DNA from: Botrytis cinerea B05.10
Taxonomy: Eukaryota > Ascomycota > Leotiomycetes > Helotiales > Sclerotiniaceae
Reading direction: 5' to 3'
DNA length: 64,000 nucleotides
NCBI RefSeq assembly: GCF_000143535.2
Contig: NC_037321.1
Coordinates: forward strand, 1,612,001-1,676,000
The notes under the pieces are model-generated. The model ran no database searches and had not been told where the DNA came from. It saw only the letters and a list, made by a program, of their open reading frames with translations. Positions 11,426 to 22,170 of the stretch are shown here, one piece after another; positions within the stretch are counted from its first letter, which is position 1; each line of letters opens with the position of its first letter. Both the position numbers and the translations under genes were made by a program.

Positions 11426-12388
11426 GGAGTTCCAATGCGCAATGGCCTTGGCCAACGTGTTTCGGATCTAGGGAAGCATTATGTGATGGGGCGGTCATGG
11501 TTACAACGGTGAGATCGAGATTAATGTTGGTTATGAAACTATTGAGATGGGAATTTTACATTGTATAGATATTCGGCTCAAACTGTGCAAGTACAGCACG
11601 CAATTCACTAAAGTATTGAATTGTATTAATTGCCAAAATGAAATAGCTTTTTGGTTAGCCTTCACTTCTGGACATAACGTGCTGAAAAGACAATAACTCC
11701 CACTGATTCTTATTTCAAACGTCTGGGCTGAGCTACCTGCCATGAGAAACAGACGATGAACAGCAAGAATGAGTTCCTGGCCATAAATATGTGGAAACAT
11801 ATCTGAAATTTCTTTGATGGCCCCTTCTTGCGCATTTATCCAGTAATATGACGCAACATCTGAACTCTTACCGAATACAGGGCATGGGAGAATATGTAGC
11901 TAGCCCTGAATTCAAGAGACTCTGTTTAAATACGCCCTATACATGATTTTTTGAAAGACTTCTGACTAAATTTCTATACTTCCGACTGTTGCATATCCAT
12001 GCATATCTGTGCAGGGAAGTCCCTACACCAATACTGTATGTAGTGAGTGTACTAGTAGTGTACAATCAGCTCTGCGGTAAATTCTCTACCAAGTTCCGAG
12101 ATATCCAGACTAGGAAGTTAGTTAATTGCTAACTATTTCTGCTCCCAGTGAGAAGAATTCGTGTACACACTGCTTTCAGTCATCTGCCCACTAGTTCCTG
12201 TTAATACCGACCGCACGAACTTTGATGCATATCATACTAGATACTCGAATGAAGTCGAAAGTAAGCGATGGCAGTAAGCTGAAAATTTCCAATTGAAACA
12301 ACGGTGTGCACTTTTCAGAAAAGAGGTTACAATGTGAAATCGTATTAAAAGAGCGTTACCCTTCGCGATCACTCAGCTGCAATGTTTG

Positions 12389-12507
12389 GATATGCAACAA
12401 AACTTTTCAGATTGGAATATTCACTGTTGGTAAATTTGTGTCCAATAGATAGAATGAGTTAGCTATGATAGGATGAATCCAATGAAATAAATATTTTATT
12501 GCATATC
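12389..12507. repeat. Inverted-repeat element, copy A
   Basis: A 119-bp unit starting GATATGCAACAAAAC and ending TTTTATTGCATATC, its near-exact inverse. An ATTCAC word follows the left core after about 20 bp. Confidence 0.7.
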
Positions 12508-12571
12508 TCCATTTCGGCCGTTTCGAAAATGGGGCTAAAAATTGGCTAACGAATGATATATATACACTTTA

Positions 12572-12692
12572 GATATTTAATAGAACTTCTCAAGTAGAAA
12601 GATTCACTATCAGCCATTCCCGAGGTCTTCTCTCATACAGAGAATAGACTTGATAGGTTAAATTCCATTGAATCAATATTTTGTTGCATGTC
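12572..12692. repeat. Inverted-repeat element, copy B
   Basis: A 121-bp unit with a decayed left end (GATATTTAATAGAAC) and a good right end (TTTTGTTGCATGTC). Its last 41 bp match copy A at about 32 positions, so A and B share interior as well as ends. Confidence 0.65.
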
Positions 12693-12931
12693 TAACCTTC
12701 AGTCCTGTCGGAATATGGAGCTAGTATGACACCAATGATATTTCAACACAATGAATTGACTGAAGGTCAACCTTGGTGATGAAACATATCTATGTAGGTA
12801 GTTATTAGTTAAGTCTTTCTATTCTGTCATCTCTCAACTGTCTGATGTATCGTGGTGACTGTAGACAGACGCTACGCACCCTACAGATACATCTCTCGCT
12901 AACAGCTGGCTAACGATTAATGTACTCTTCA

Positions 12932-13042
12932 GATATGCAACAAAACCTCCAGTAAAAACATTCACCACCAGAATATCCGATCTCACATATAACATTGCTA
13001 TTATAGGCTAAGAGCCACAACCGAAAACTTTTGTTGCACGTC
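12932..13042. repeat. Inverted-repeat element, copy C
   Basis: A 111-bp unit starting GATATGCAACAAAAC and ending TTTTGTTGCACGTC. It is preceded by GGCTAACGATTAATG, which resembles GGCTAACGAATGATA before copy B, so homology extends outside the inverted ends. Confidence 0.65.
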
Positions 13043-13395
13043 TATTTTCAACGACAAAGGTGAACTGATACTGTTGCTACCAGAACTCTGGCGCTAGATT
13101 GTTTTAGACAGCCATAAACTAACCTAACTTCGAACTAAATAAACTTTACCATCCGCTGTATCTCGGAAATCTCAGCCCTATCCTGATTCGATCATAATAC
13201 TAGTACTTGCTTTACCATTCCTTGTTGACCACACTATCTATACCTTGACCCCCTCCTACTCAAACAAACATATCCTTCCATACCTCAAAATAAACACTTA
13301 AATACCCAAGCATCCTCTCTTTCCCAACAAACCTTAGCCCATCGATCTAATACCTCAATAGATCAAGCTTTACCCATAAAGCTGAAATATAGATA

Positions 13396-13410
13396 GGTAT
13401 GCAACAAAAC
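13396..13410 (+). repeat. Solo left core, copy D
   Basis: Reads GGTATGCAACAAAAC and is followed, as in A and C, by CTCC and then an ATTCAC word. No matching right end was found within 130 bp. Confidence 0.55.
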
Positions 13411-13541
13411 CTCCCCAACTCTCCATATTCACTCACAACAAGCCCCAGCACAGACTTCATCACCATTCACTCCCCCTCGAAAAAAATCCAGAAATTTCTT
13501 CCAACATGATCCGCCAATAGAAATCTTGAATTGGCTTTTCA

Positions 13542-13556
13542 GATGTGCAACAAAAC
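13542..13556 (+). repeat. Solo left core, copy E
   Basis: Reads GATGTGCAACAAAAC, preceded by GGCTTTTCA and followed by an ATTCA word. No right end was recognised. Confidence 0.5.
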
Positions 13557-14671
13557 TTCTCGTTGACGATAAGACGTATTCAGCCCCACCCGTAAATACC
13601 CAGCATCGATATTGTACGTGTGGGTTTTATCCACCTCAGAAGACCTAAGTTCGTATGCTGTGCCGCCTGGGTATACAATCATCTTGATTTGCGCATGATA
13701 TATGTATAAACACAACGACCAAACATTTCCCAGACACTCTGCTCTTCTGAGTTTCATGTGCATACTGTATTAGAACAGGAAATCAAACCAGCAGATAAAG
13801 TGATAAATCAAGTTATAGATTATCATCTCAAGCGAATATGAGATGTACACAGGTAGGTAGGTGGTCGCAAACCCCGCCCACAACAGTTGCAATGTATGAA
13901 TCTCCACTACACATATATATCACAGACTCACAAGAAAGCGCTCATTCATAAACACCAAGTGCACGCTTCTATAGCAATAAGTTTCTGGAGAACCGATGAA
14001 CCATTGACCCAACTTTTCAAAGTACGAAATGTCAGGATTCAAGCCTACTAAAGCTTGGGAACTACGATTCGTCCAAGGGAATACCGTGCACTAGCATGGT
14101 GAGGCAAGAGCGCAAGCGGTTTTGATATGATAGGATGTCTAACAATACATAGTTAATATCCAAGGCTGTATTGTAAGAATTTTCTGTTATAAAGTAAATA
14201 TTCAACACAATGAGAAAAATACAACAAGTTTCAGAGGAGAGGAGATGGGGGGCGTCAGCCAGAATTTCTAGATTCCTTAACTGGCAGGAATCTTCCAATG
14301 CCATGGAATGAAAAGTAAAGAGAATAACGAAATGAGCAGAGTTGAATGGTTTTGAAGATAACGTCGAATGTCTCTCTGATGTATTAGTACATAAACTGTA
14401 TATTGAAGTCGACTAACCCTGTAAAGATTTTAAGAATCAATGCCGCATATCCTCTAATCGCGCCGTCATATATGTCTGACACGTATGTTCCATCTATATA
14501 CCATAACGCCTTGCAAATGCATCGTACTAGTTCCATGATTTCATGATAGCTTGTATATCCATCCATAATGTGTCCCCAATATGTGCATTCAATGAGTCAC
14601 ATTCCCCATTATGGCCCTCTCAACTCATATGGACATCCCGATTGCGCTCTATGTTTGCAAATTCGAACCGA

Positions 14672-15630
14672 TTATTCTAAACGACCCATTAATCCTTTCC
14701 TAACTTTCATATTGACAACCCCTCCAACACCAAATGCAGGCACAATTCTACATATCCGAGCCGCAGCACTGACAGCCCAATTTTTCTTTACAATACTCCA
14801 CCTGTCTCCCCAAGAAACACCTTGACCTCTGTTATACAAATCTAAGCCCAACAAATGCATAGGCGTACTCAGAAGCTGTACGGAAGCTGGGGCCAAAAAT
14901 TGGGAAATTGTTTGTCCGCTTATGGATTTTTGCAATTCCTCAGATAAACTCTTGTTGATGATCGGACCAAGCATTGGCGGTATATTGAATGAAGCGAAAA
15001 TGGTAAGACAATCGCGAGCAGTGAAGAGTATATATGAAGGGAATGGTACAGGTCTCGGTGGACCGGAAGGACCAAACATACGGGCAAATGTCTGATCTTT
15101 GAAAAGGCACAACCCAATGTTTGCAGTCGAACTTGCAACGAATTTGGAGGTTCCAGATGTGACTGTGGATGCGGGTTTATTGTGTATGGTGGATGTAACA
15201 GTATCGAGGGTATTGGCTGTTAAATATGTGCCTCCGTACAACATACATATCAGGGCGAACGGTTTCGAGAAGATGAGATTATGGGGTCGAAGAATAAAGC
15301 TCTTGAGTGATGATCGTAGAGATTCTTTGAGTGTCGCTTGACCCGAGGCATTTTGCATAATACCTCTGTGATAACATTAGCAATTGGCGCAAAGAGTCAG
15401 AGAGTTGAAACTTACTTATCAATGATAGTGATAATTGGCGCGACCATAGTTGCAGCAGTGGCACCAGACACAAAATCCACACCCAATCTATATGGCAGAT
15501 TTTTCGTATTCCATTCTCGAGGCTCTGCTATAGGTTCTGCGAGTTCAGGACTTCGAGTCACTGTCTTTGGGTTGTCAATCTTCATGGGGGTTTTGGGTGA
15601 CTCCATGTTGTGTGAGTCTTCGGATTTCAT
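14672..15630 (-). CDS. Conserved fungal membrane protein, mitochondrial-carrier-like
   Basis: Two exons, 15630-15416 and 15365-14672, encode 302 residues; the splice joins IITIID to KGIMQNASGQ. It contains several moderately hydrophobic segments: YRLGVDFVSGATAATMVAP, KPFALICMLYGGTYLTAN, PSYILFTARDCLTIFASF and SWGDRWSIVKKNWAVSAAAR, with glycines spaced as in helix-rich organellar carriers. The canonical carrier signature Px[DE]xx[KR] is not cleanly present, so assignment to the solute-carrier family is tentative. I take it to be an organellar inner-membrane protein by general resemblance. The start at 15630 (MKSEDSHNMESPK) is the first ATG in frame; the N-terminal 45 residues are polar and rich in Pro and Glu. 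Confidence 0.7.
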
Positions 15631-16338
15631 AAAGAAAATGGCATTAACGATGAACAATCGACCAATGTATATGCCTCTCTGCAAAACGAATGAGTGGGAA
15701 ATACAGAATCAATTGGATTCGGTATCAAATATATATGAAGCAAACAATTGCTTAGAAGAGCCTTGAAGAATGATACCAGGGATCTGAGTAAACAAAAATT
15801 GTATCTCCGTTCAATAAAGTTTCGTGAGTGGAGGCCGAAATCGCAGCAAGGGAAAAAAAAGCAACTGATATGCATAATACGCTTATCGGAGAAAGCCTTG
15901 ACGATAGCAGCCGAAGCTAACCGATTGTGTGCAGTATGAATCAACCTTTCGACTTCAGTGAAGACGTTTCTTTTCCAATTTCTGCTTTTTCCTTTCCATT
16001 TATGACCAATGAATGTATCAATACAAGATGATAGACATATAGCCTTATCTGTATCAGCACCTCTACCGTCAAAGTAGTAGCATCACAGTACGGGTTCTCT
16101 ACAGTAAACGATGTGGCTCCAGATAGCCGTTCCGGGGGAAAGAAGCGGATCCGAAGAGCAGGTAAGAACAGGGGCACATCCTATCTCTCAATGATTCAAC
16201 CAATCATGAAAACTAGATTAATACCCCCCCCATGTTTGTTCGCTTAATGAGAAAGATCGTCGTGACTTTGACATCCAGTTCAGATGTTGTCCTGTCAGCT
16301 CATCACGACGAGAAACATAATCTGGTTGAAGTAGCATT
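15631..16338. other. Divergent intergenic region
   Basis: Upstream DNA for the carrier-like gene (minus) and the peptidase (plus). Short open frames here have no coding features. No RNA gene or repeat was seen. Confidence 0.5.
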
Positions 16339-18628
16339 ATGAAACCGGGAAAACATGATGACTCCTCCAAAGAAGAAGAGCAGGACATGCGTGATTCTTT
16401 ACTCGGGGATGAAATGGGAGACACATATCAACTAGAATCTCAGCATGATGAGAAGCCACGGATAACACGGTCCGGACAAGGCTTGCGAAACAAGTGGATA
16501 GATAGGCTGCTACTTGGCCTGTTGGTATTTTGGGTTTATATGTTCTTACCATATGGTAAAGATACATCCGATGAAGATGCTAGACTTGGTGAGGGCGGTT
16601 GGTCTTGGGAATCGGTGAGGACTCTGGTTGTGACAATTAGACGGAACTGACTGGACATCACTAGATCAAGCCAAACTCCGAATTGATTTGGCATCAATGC
16701 TTTGATGAGTTTGATTGTGCAAGATTAGAGGTATGGCTACTACGTCCGTCGACTTTCGTTACAAACTCATAATATACTCTCAATACAGGTGCCACTAGAT
16801 TGGCTAGAGCCTACCAACTCATCAAAAGCTGTTTTGGCCGTCTTGAGGAAAAATGCAACATCAATGGTAGATTACAAGGGCCCACTCTTCATTAATCCAG
16901 GAGGACCTGGAGGATCTGGTGTAGGCACTGTGCAAGACTTTTGGAAGGCTGTTCATGTTACTGTTGGAGCTAACCACGTAAGTCTTGTTCCCGGTTACTT
17001 CAAGATTACATCTAACAATCAAAATAGGATATAATTGGATTCGATCCACGTGGAAGTAAGTCAGGGCACCAAAATGATAGCGATATGATGTATTGACTTT
17101 ATATAAAGTTGGCGCCACCACCCCTTCTGCTCATTGTTGGAATGGACCACAGGAGGAAAGAATTTGGGGCATTCAAAAACTCGGACTCGTCGACTCACAC
17201 CCAGGAATGATTTATGATCTTTATGCACATCAAAGTATCGAGTCTAAGAATTGTGAAGCTAGTCTTGGTGATCTATCCCGATTTGTGGGGACAGCTTCTG
17301 TGGCAAGAGATATGTTGGAGATACTCAATAAGCTTGGGTATGAAAAATTAAGATATTGGGGTCTAAGTTATGGTACAGTAATCGGAGGTACCTTTGCAGC
17401 CATGTACCCCGATAAGGTTGAGCGTCTCGTTAGTGACGGTTAGTATCATTTCCGGCTTTAGACAATGGAGGCTTGCTAAACCTGATACAGGAAACGTCAA
17501 TTACTCAGAGTGGTATAATGGGACCGGAATCCATTATATCGAGGATACAGACAAAGTAATGCTAGCTTTCTTTGACCTATGTCATAAGGCGGGTCCCCAA
17601 AAATGTGCGCTCTATGCCTCAACGCCTATAGCAATCCAAGAACGACTTGAAAGTATCTACACCAAGCTTCAAAAGTACCCCTTGCAAGTCTTTCCCACTA
17701 CAAACAACACAATGGAGTTACAGTCCTTGGGAATCACTCGACCAAAAGTTCTCACTTATTCAGACGTGAAGAACTCAGTAATCTACTCACTCTACCAACC
17801 TTTAGCATTATTTTCTCACTTCGCTAAAGCTTTAGCCGCACTAGAAGCTGATGATGGTATCCCTTTCTTGAAATTGGCTATAGCTCAAGGACACATACAA
17901 CCAAGTTTCACATGTGGTTGCGACTCTCCCGAATGCGAAGAAGAATCCGGATGGCCTTTAAAAGCAATTGGAAATGGCGACGCAGCAACATATGTAAAAT
18001 GCGGAGAAGGTGAAGCCGGTGCGGATAAAGATAGTTTGGAGGTTATGATAAAATACGAGGAAGAATTACGAAGAAAAAGCCCACTATCGGCATCCGTGAT
18101 GTTCAATATTCGCCTAGCGTGCGCGGGATGGAAATCGAGAACAAAATGGAATTTCGTTGGTGAATATTCCTACTATCGATCATGCTTCTCAGAACTATAT
18201 ATGCTAATGAGAATCTCACGAAAAGGTCCATTTGAGCAAAACACCAGTCATCCGATCCTCTTCATCGGCAATTCAGCAGACAACATCACACCGCTAGCAA
18301 GCGCAATCCACAACTCCCACTTCTTCCCCGGTTCCTCCGTTTTAGTACAAAATTCCTATGGTGTAAGTTCTTCCCGTATCGTAACAACATCTAATAATCC
18401 ACAACTCACCAAATCATCCAGCATACGTCGGCATCCTGTCCTTCCAAATGCACAGCCAAACATCGACTCGCGTATTTTCAAACCGGGATTCTCCCGTCAA
18501 ATGGTACGGTGTGCGAGCCGGATTTTATACCCTTTGGAATTGAAGTTGAGGGTATGGAGTCACAGAGCGACGGGGATGAGGATGAGGAGTTGGAGTGGGC
18601 GTTGCGAGAATTGATGAAGTTGTTGTAG
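16339..18628 (+). CDS. Membrane-anchored S33/TAP-like serine peptidase (alpha/beta hydrolase)
   Basis: Predicted tripeptidyl-aminopeptidase-like alpha/beta hydrolase. Seven exons: 16339-16614, 16665-16730, 16789-16977, 17028-17055 (28 nt), 17109-17438, 17491-18362, 18422-18628, giving 655 residues. The N-terminus is acidic and polar, with a single hydrophobic segment at about 56-72 (LLLGLLVFWVYMFL), so a type II membrane protein is likely rather than a secreted one. The oxyanion region reads FINPGGPGGSG. Nucleophile serine is in WGLSYGT (about residue 272), the acid in GNSADNITPL (about 557), and the histidine in GHTSASCPSKC at the start of the last exon, within the C-terminal TAP-like domain ending GTVCEPDFIPF. 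All triad residues are present and no lesion is seen. The first exon-intron boundary uses GTGAGG. Confidence 0.92.
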
Positions 18629-19034
18629 GTGATGTCTATTTTGTTTAGTTGTGTTTATTCGTGGGCTTTACATGGAAGAGAGGATATTCGTGATTATCAG
18701 ATAGGAAGGAAAACGGGATGATTTGAAATCGGATTAAAGGAAGTAGACTGTTAGAATCATGAATTGGAGCGGTTTGCGGAAATTCCTGCTAAATAGGGTT
18801 GATATATTTCGTGCTATGTAATCCATGTAAATGGTCTAAATCTTCACAAAGCCTTACGTATCTCACACGTGAGAACATGTCAACAGAGTAAAGCAATACT
18901 CATATCTACCAATGATCTATCTATCTCGTCATCCTAAAATCTATATCTAGCAAAACCATGTATCTAATCCCACCTCAAAGAAAGTTCCCAAATTCCAAAT
19001 TCCAGATCCCAGCCCCCACTCCCACAACCCAAAC
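18629..19034. other. Convergent intergenic region
   Basis: 3' flanks of the peptidase and Nudix genes. Nothing else was seen. Confidence 0.5.
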
Positions 19035-20043
19035 CTAACTTCCCCCCGCCGTCGGAAACGGCAAATGCCTATGCATCCTCATAACAATCTCCGCAAAATC
19101 CCTCTCATTCTCCATACTCAAAACGCCATGCCTCACAAAGAAATCAATCATCACCACCGCGCTATTCGTCTTGAAGGTCCCCTTCCCCAGCTCCTCCATC
19201 ACCCTCTCCACGCTCCACAGATAAAAGCCCTCGACCTCATCATCCCTCGGTCGCGGAACCATCTCCTCCCCAACCTCCAAGTCATACACAAATATCATAT
19301 CCGCCGTCACCAATCCCTTGACCCCTCCCGACCCCTCCCCACTCCTTTTCATATACGTAATCACACCGGTCGATTTCACACCGGAGCGAATAAGCTCCGC
19401 GGGCAACGAAGCCTCTTCATCAGCCTCGTGAACAATCGTTTCAAAGGGCGATTCATCTGCACGCACGCCCCCCGCAACCGTCGTGTCGAATTTTCCGGGA
19501 TAAGTAAAAAGATGCGCGCTGCGTTTTGCGACCCAGATTTTCATTTCGCCGGAGTCGCCCCGCGTGAAGATGGTGAGATGCGCACCACGGGACACGATAC
19601 CGAAGAGAGAGGCGGCGTAGCGTTCGAGGTGTACGGGTTCTTTGGCGCCCGGGATGGCGTAGGGTTCGCTGTGTTCGCCGTGGAGAGTGCTGAAGATGTT
19701 TTTGTCGATTGCTTCGTTGATTACGGTTGCGAAGGCGTTGTTGCATGCGCTGGAGAGATTGGTGGTGGAGATGTCGGTGGGATGCAGTTGGACGCTTAGG
19801 GGATGACTTTGGGTGACGGTGAAGTCGGGGGACCAGGGCATCTGGGACACGATTTCGGGGAGCATGTAGCCATGGACCCGGCCATCGTCTGGGAGGTAGA
19901 GTTTGTATAGTTCGTCGATGTTTTCATCATATGGAAAGCTGAGGGGTAATTAGCATCATAGTTTAAAGGGGGGTAGACGGTCTAACTTACTTATCACAAG
20001 CTTTCACGAGATCTAGATAGGACTTCTTCGAATCTGAAGACAT
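19035..20043 (-). CDS. Nudix hydrolase with N-terminal DUF4743 (thiamine-pyrophosphokinase-related type)
   Basis: Two exons, 20043-19991 and 19938-19035, encode 318 residues. The N-terminal part (SYLDLVKACDN, DELYKLYLPDDGRVHGYMLP) matches the DUF4743 region that precedes the Nudix fold in fungal proteins often labelled thiamine pyrophosphokinase-related. Substrate is probably a nucleoside or thiamine diphosphate derivative; related yeast enzymes act on oxidised thiamine diphosphates. The Nudix box lies at about residues 173-195. It departs from GX5EX7REUXEEXGU: the R is His (HEADEE) and the late G is Ser, while the metal-binding glutamates are kept. Cytosolic location is inferred because no signal is seen. 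The first 17 codons sit in a separate exon. Confidence 0.92.
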
Positions 20044-21320
20044 GGTGATTGATCATACACACGATATGCTTTAAAAGTGGGATAAAATTAAATCCGACAA
20101 CGAAATCCCTTTCATACGCCGACTTATAAACATCCAGTTTCAAGTCGAAAGAAGAGAGATGATATGCCCAATGTCAATATGTAAACCCAACAAACTGGTC
20201 ACGACAGTCCGCGTAACGTGATATATTGAAAATGTTCCCAAAGCAATTTCGAATCACGTCACACTTTCTTAGGTAATCGTCACATGTATCAGAATAAGCG
20301 ATACGCTTACCCACCCCTTGCACGCTCTACCCCGCATTACCCCAGAATAGGTACGAAATACCACCTCCTCCTCACTTCATGCAACCATGAGCTGTTACCT
20401 GACACAAACGAGAATGCGGTATGTTACAGCACGACCAAGCAATCTATAACAAACGACAAGAATCGACACTTTGAGAAAAACATCCATGAGTTCCGCACGC
20501 TCGATTGATTTAATAGAATTCACAAGTGTCTGATCAGCAATTATTGTATACATAGGTGAGCAGATCGATCGACACCAAGTAACCAACCTCCATCCCGTTG
20601 TCAGACGTAACTCCAAAACACAACCAACAAACACGATCCAACATGCACAACCCAACATGTCACGCACTCCGGGCTCTGAAACCCATCGGGCTTTGAACCG
20701 GGATTTCATTCCAATCACCACATCCCATCTCACGCCATCCCAAATCACGAATCACAATACCGGGATTCAAAATCCCCCTCTCCCTCTCTCTCTCCCTTCC
20801 ACATAATTCTCCTATCCAATCCTATCACAGACAATCAGGCTATACCTCCCTCCCCAGTACCCGTCCTACCCGTACCCAAATCCATAAATAAACCAACCAA
20901 CCAGCATACCTACCTACCTACCTACCTACCTACCTACCTACCTACCCAACCCTCTAGCTCTTTCCTCCAAACCATAAATTTGACTATTTATCCTTCTCTC
21001 TTTCCGTTTGAATTTCAAGAAATCGATTTTCGTTTTCTTGAACCTCTTTCGATCTTACCTCCATAACTACCACTACAATCAAAACCATCGCAATCTCCTC
21101 TCCTCTCCTCACTACTCGCTACTCACTGCTCAATACTCATTTCTCGCCACTAGAGAATACTGCGCAATCTTCAACCCACCACCCAGTTCAGCTCAACTCA
21201 TCAAACCGATTCTCACTCACCAAACAACTCTAACACTCTCCATCAATCCACGATCCAAACCTCCCTCAATCCACCACCCAACTCAATCCCACCAAACTCC
21301 TCCTCCTCCCCCCTCAAAAA
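20044..21320. other. Divergent intergenic region, CT-rich near its right end
   Basis: Holds the Nudix promoter and a long pyrimidine-rich leader upstream of the small gene at 21321, including a TACC microsatellite. An open frame at 21008-21607 crosses the next gene in another frame and is proline-rich low complexity. Confidence 0.5.
20907..20946. repeat. (TACC)n microsatellite
   Basis: About ten uninterrupted tetranucleotide units in the leader region upstream of the small membrane-protein gene. Confidence 0.9.
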
Positions 21321-21801
21321 ATGCCCCGCCCCACCCTCCCAACCACCCTCCTCCCCCTCCTCACCCGCACAATCCGACAATCCTCCACCTCAAGCACCAC
21401 CTCGATCAAATCCCTCGCCCCCCGCAAAGCCACCTACTTCGGCCCCGACGTGTACTGGGGAAAAGCGTGGAAGAACGTGTACGGAACCGGGTTACTGTAT
21501 GTATTTGGCATCTATCCATTCTTTCACCCTTTCACCCTTTCATCATTCATTCATTCATTCATCTATTTAATTTGGAAAATAATTCCCCCCCTTCCCCCTC
21601 CCCCTAAGAGAGCAAGAAAAAGAAAAAGATAAAAGGAATCCACGCTCTGATATGCTATAACTACCTATCTAGCTAGTTGTGCTAATACCTCATCTAAAAA
21701 GTTACGTTCCCGTCGTTGCAGCAGTCATGTTCTGGCCGGTTCCGATTGCGCCGATGATGAATTTTTCAAAAGGAGTTAAGAAGGAGGGCGTGGTTGCTTA
21801 A
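21321..21801 (+). CDS. Small predicted mitochondrial membrane protein, 91 residues
   Basis: Two exons, 21321-21496 and 21702-21801, separated by a 205-nt intron with GTATGT donor and a TGCTAATAC branch site. The first 35 residues are basic and Ser/Thr/Leu-rich without acidic residues (MPRPTLPTTLLPLLTRTIRQ), like a mitochondrial presequence. A YFGPDVYWGKAWKN segment follows, then one hydrophobic helix across the splice (LLYVPVVAAVMFWPVPIAP) and a basic tail. This resembles accessory subunits of respiratory complexes, but I do not recognise the family and assign no function. Codons continue in frame across the intron, which supports a real gene. It converges on the channel gene 370 bp away. Confidence 0.72.
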
Positions 21802-22170
21802 GATGGGAATGGAGTGATGTGGAATTTGCGATGGGACTTGCTGGTCGAGGTTGAGTTCCGACGAACATGTTGAGAATCTTTATACAAGCATGGCAAAGGA
21901 CAATAAATGAATAACACAAGAAAATGATATGATACCATCCCATCATGATTCTTTCATTACTATTTCATGTGCTTGCTCATCATAATAACTAACTGATTGA
22001 CCTAAAAACAATTTGGGTATATTATATCCTCTTTATACACAATAAACACAACCTCCAGTCATGATATCATTCAATACATGTACTTCAAATAATACAAAAC
22101 AAAAAACTTACAACACAAAACACCGCCGTCAAAAATTCTATCCGCTCAAACTCCCGCTAATTTGCAATTA
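21802..22170. other. Convergent 3' region, AT-rich
   Basis: Terminator side of two convergent genes; no other feature seen. Confidence 0.5.

Larger units (their letters stand above)
11426..14671. other. Intergenic region carrying a repeat array
   Basis: This holds 3.2 kb without a supportable gene. The middle, 12389-13556, carries the inverted-repeat elements described below. Short open frames at 11531-11800, 13539-13763 and 14062-14566 show no domain, signal or splice structure. Confidence 0.55.

Noticed and set aside
19065..19799. 244-codon frame antisense to the Nudix gene
   Set aside because: Composition (His, Pro, Arg-rich) mirrors the GC-rich coding strand; the Nudix frame is clearly the real one.
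21008..21607. 199-codon plus-strand frame over the small membrane-protein gene
   Set aside because: Proline- and histidine-rich low complexity from CT-rich leader DNA, and it conflicts with the spliced frame.
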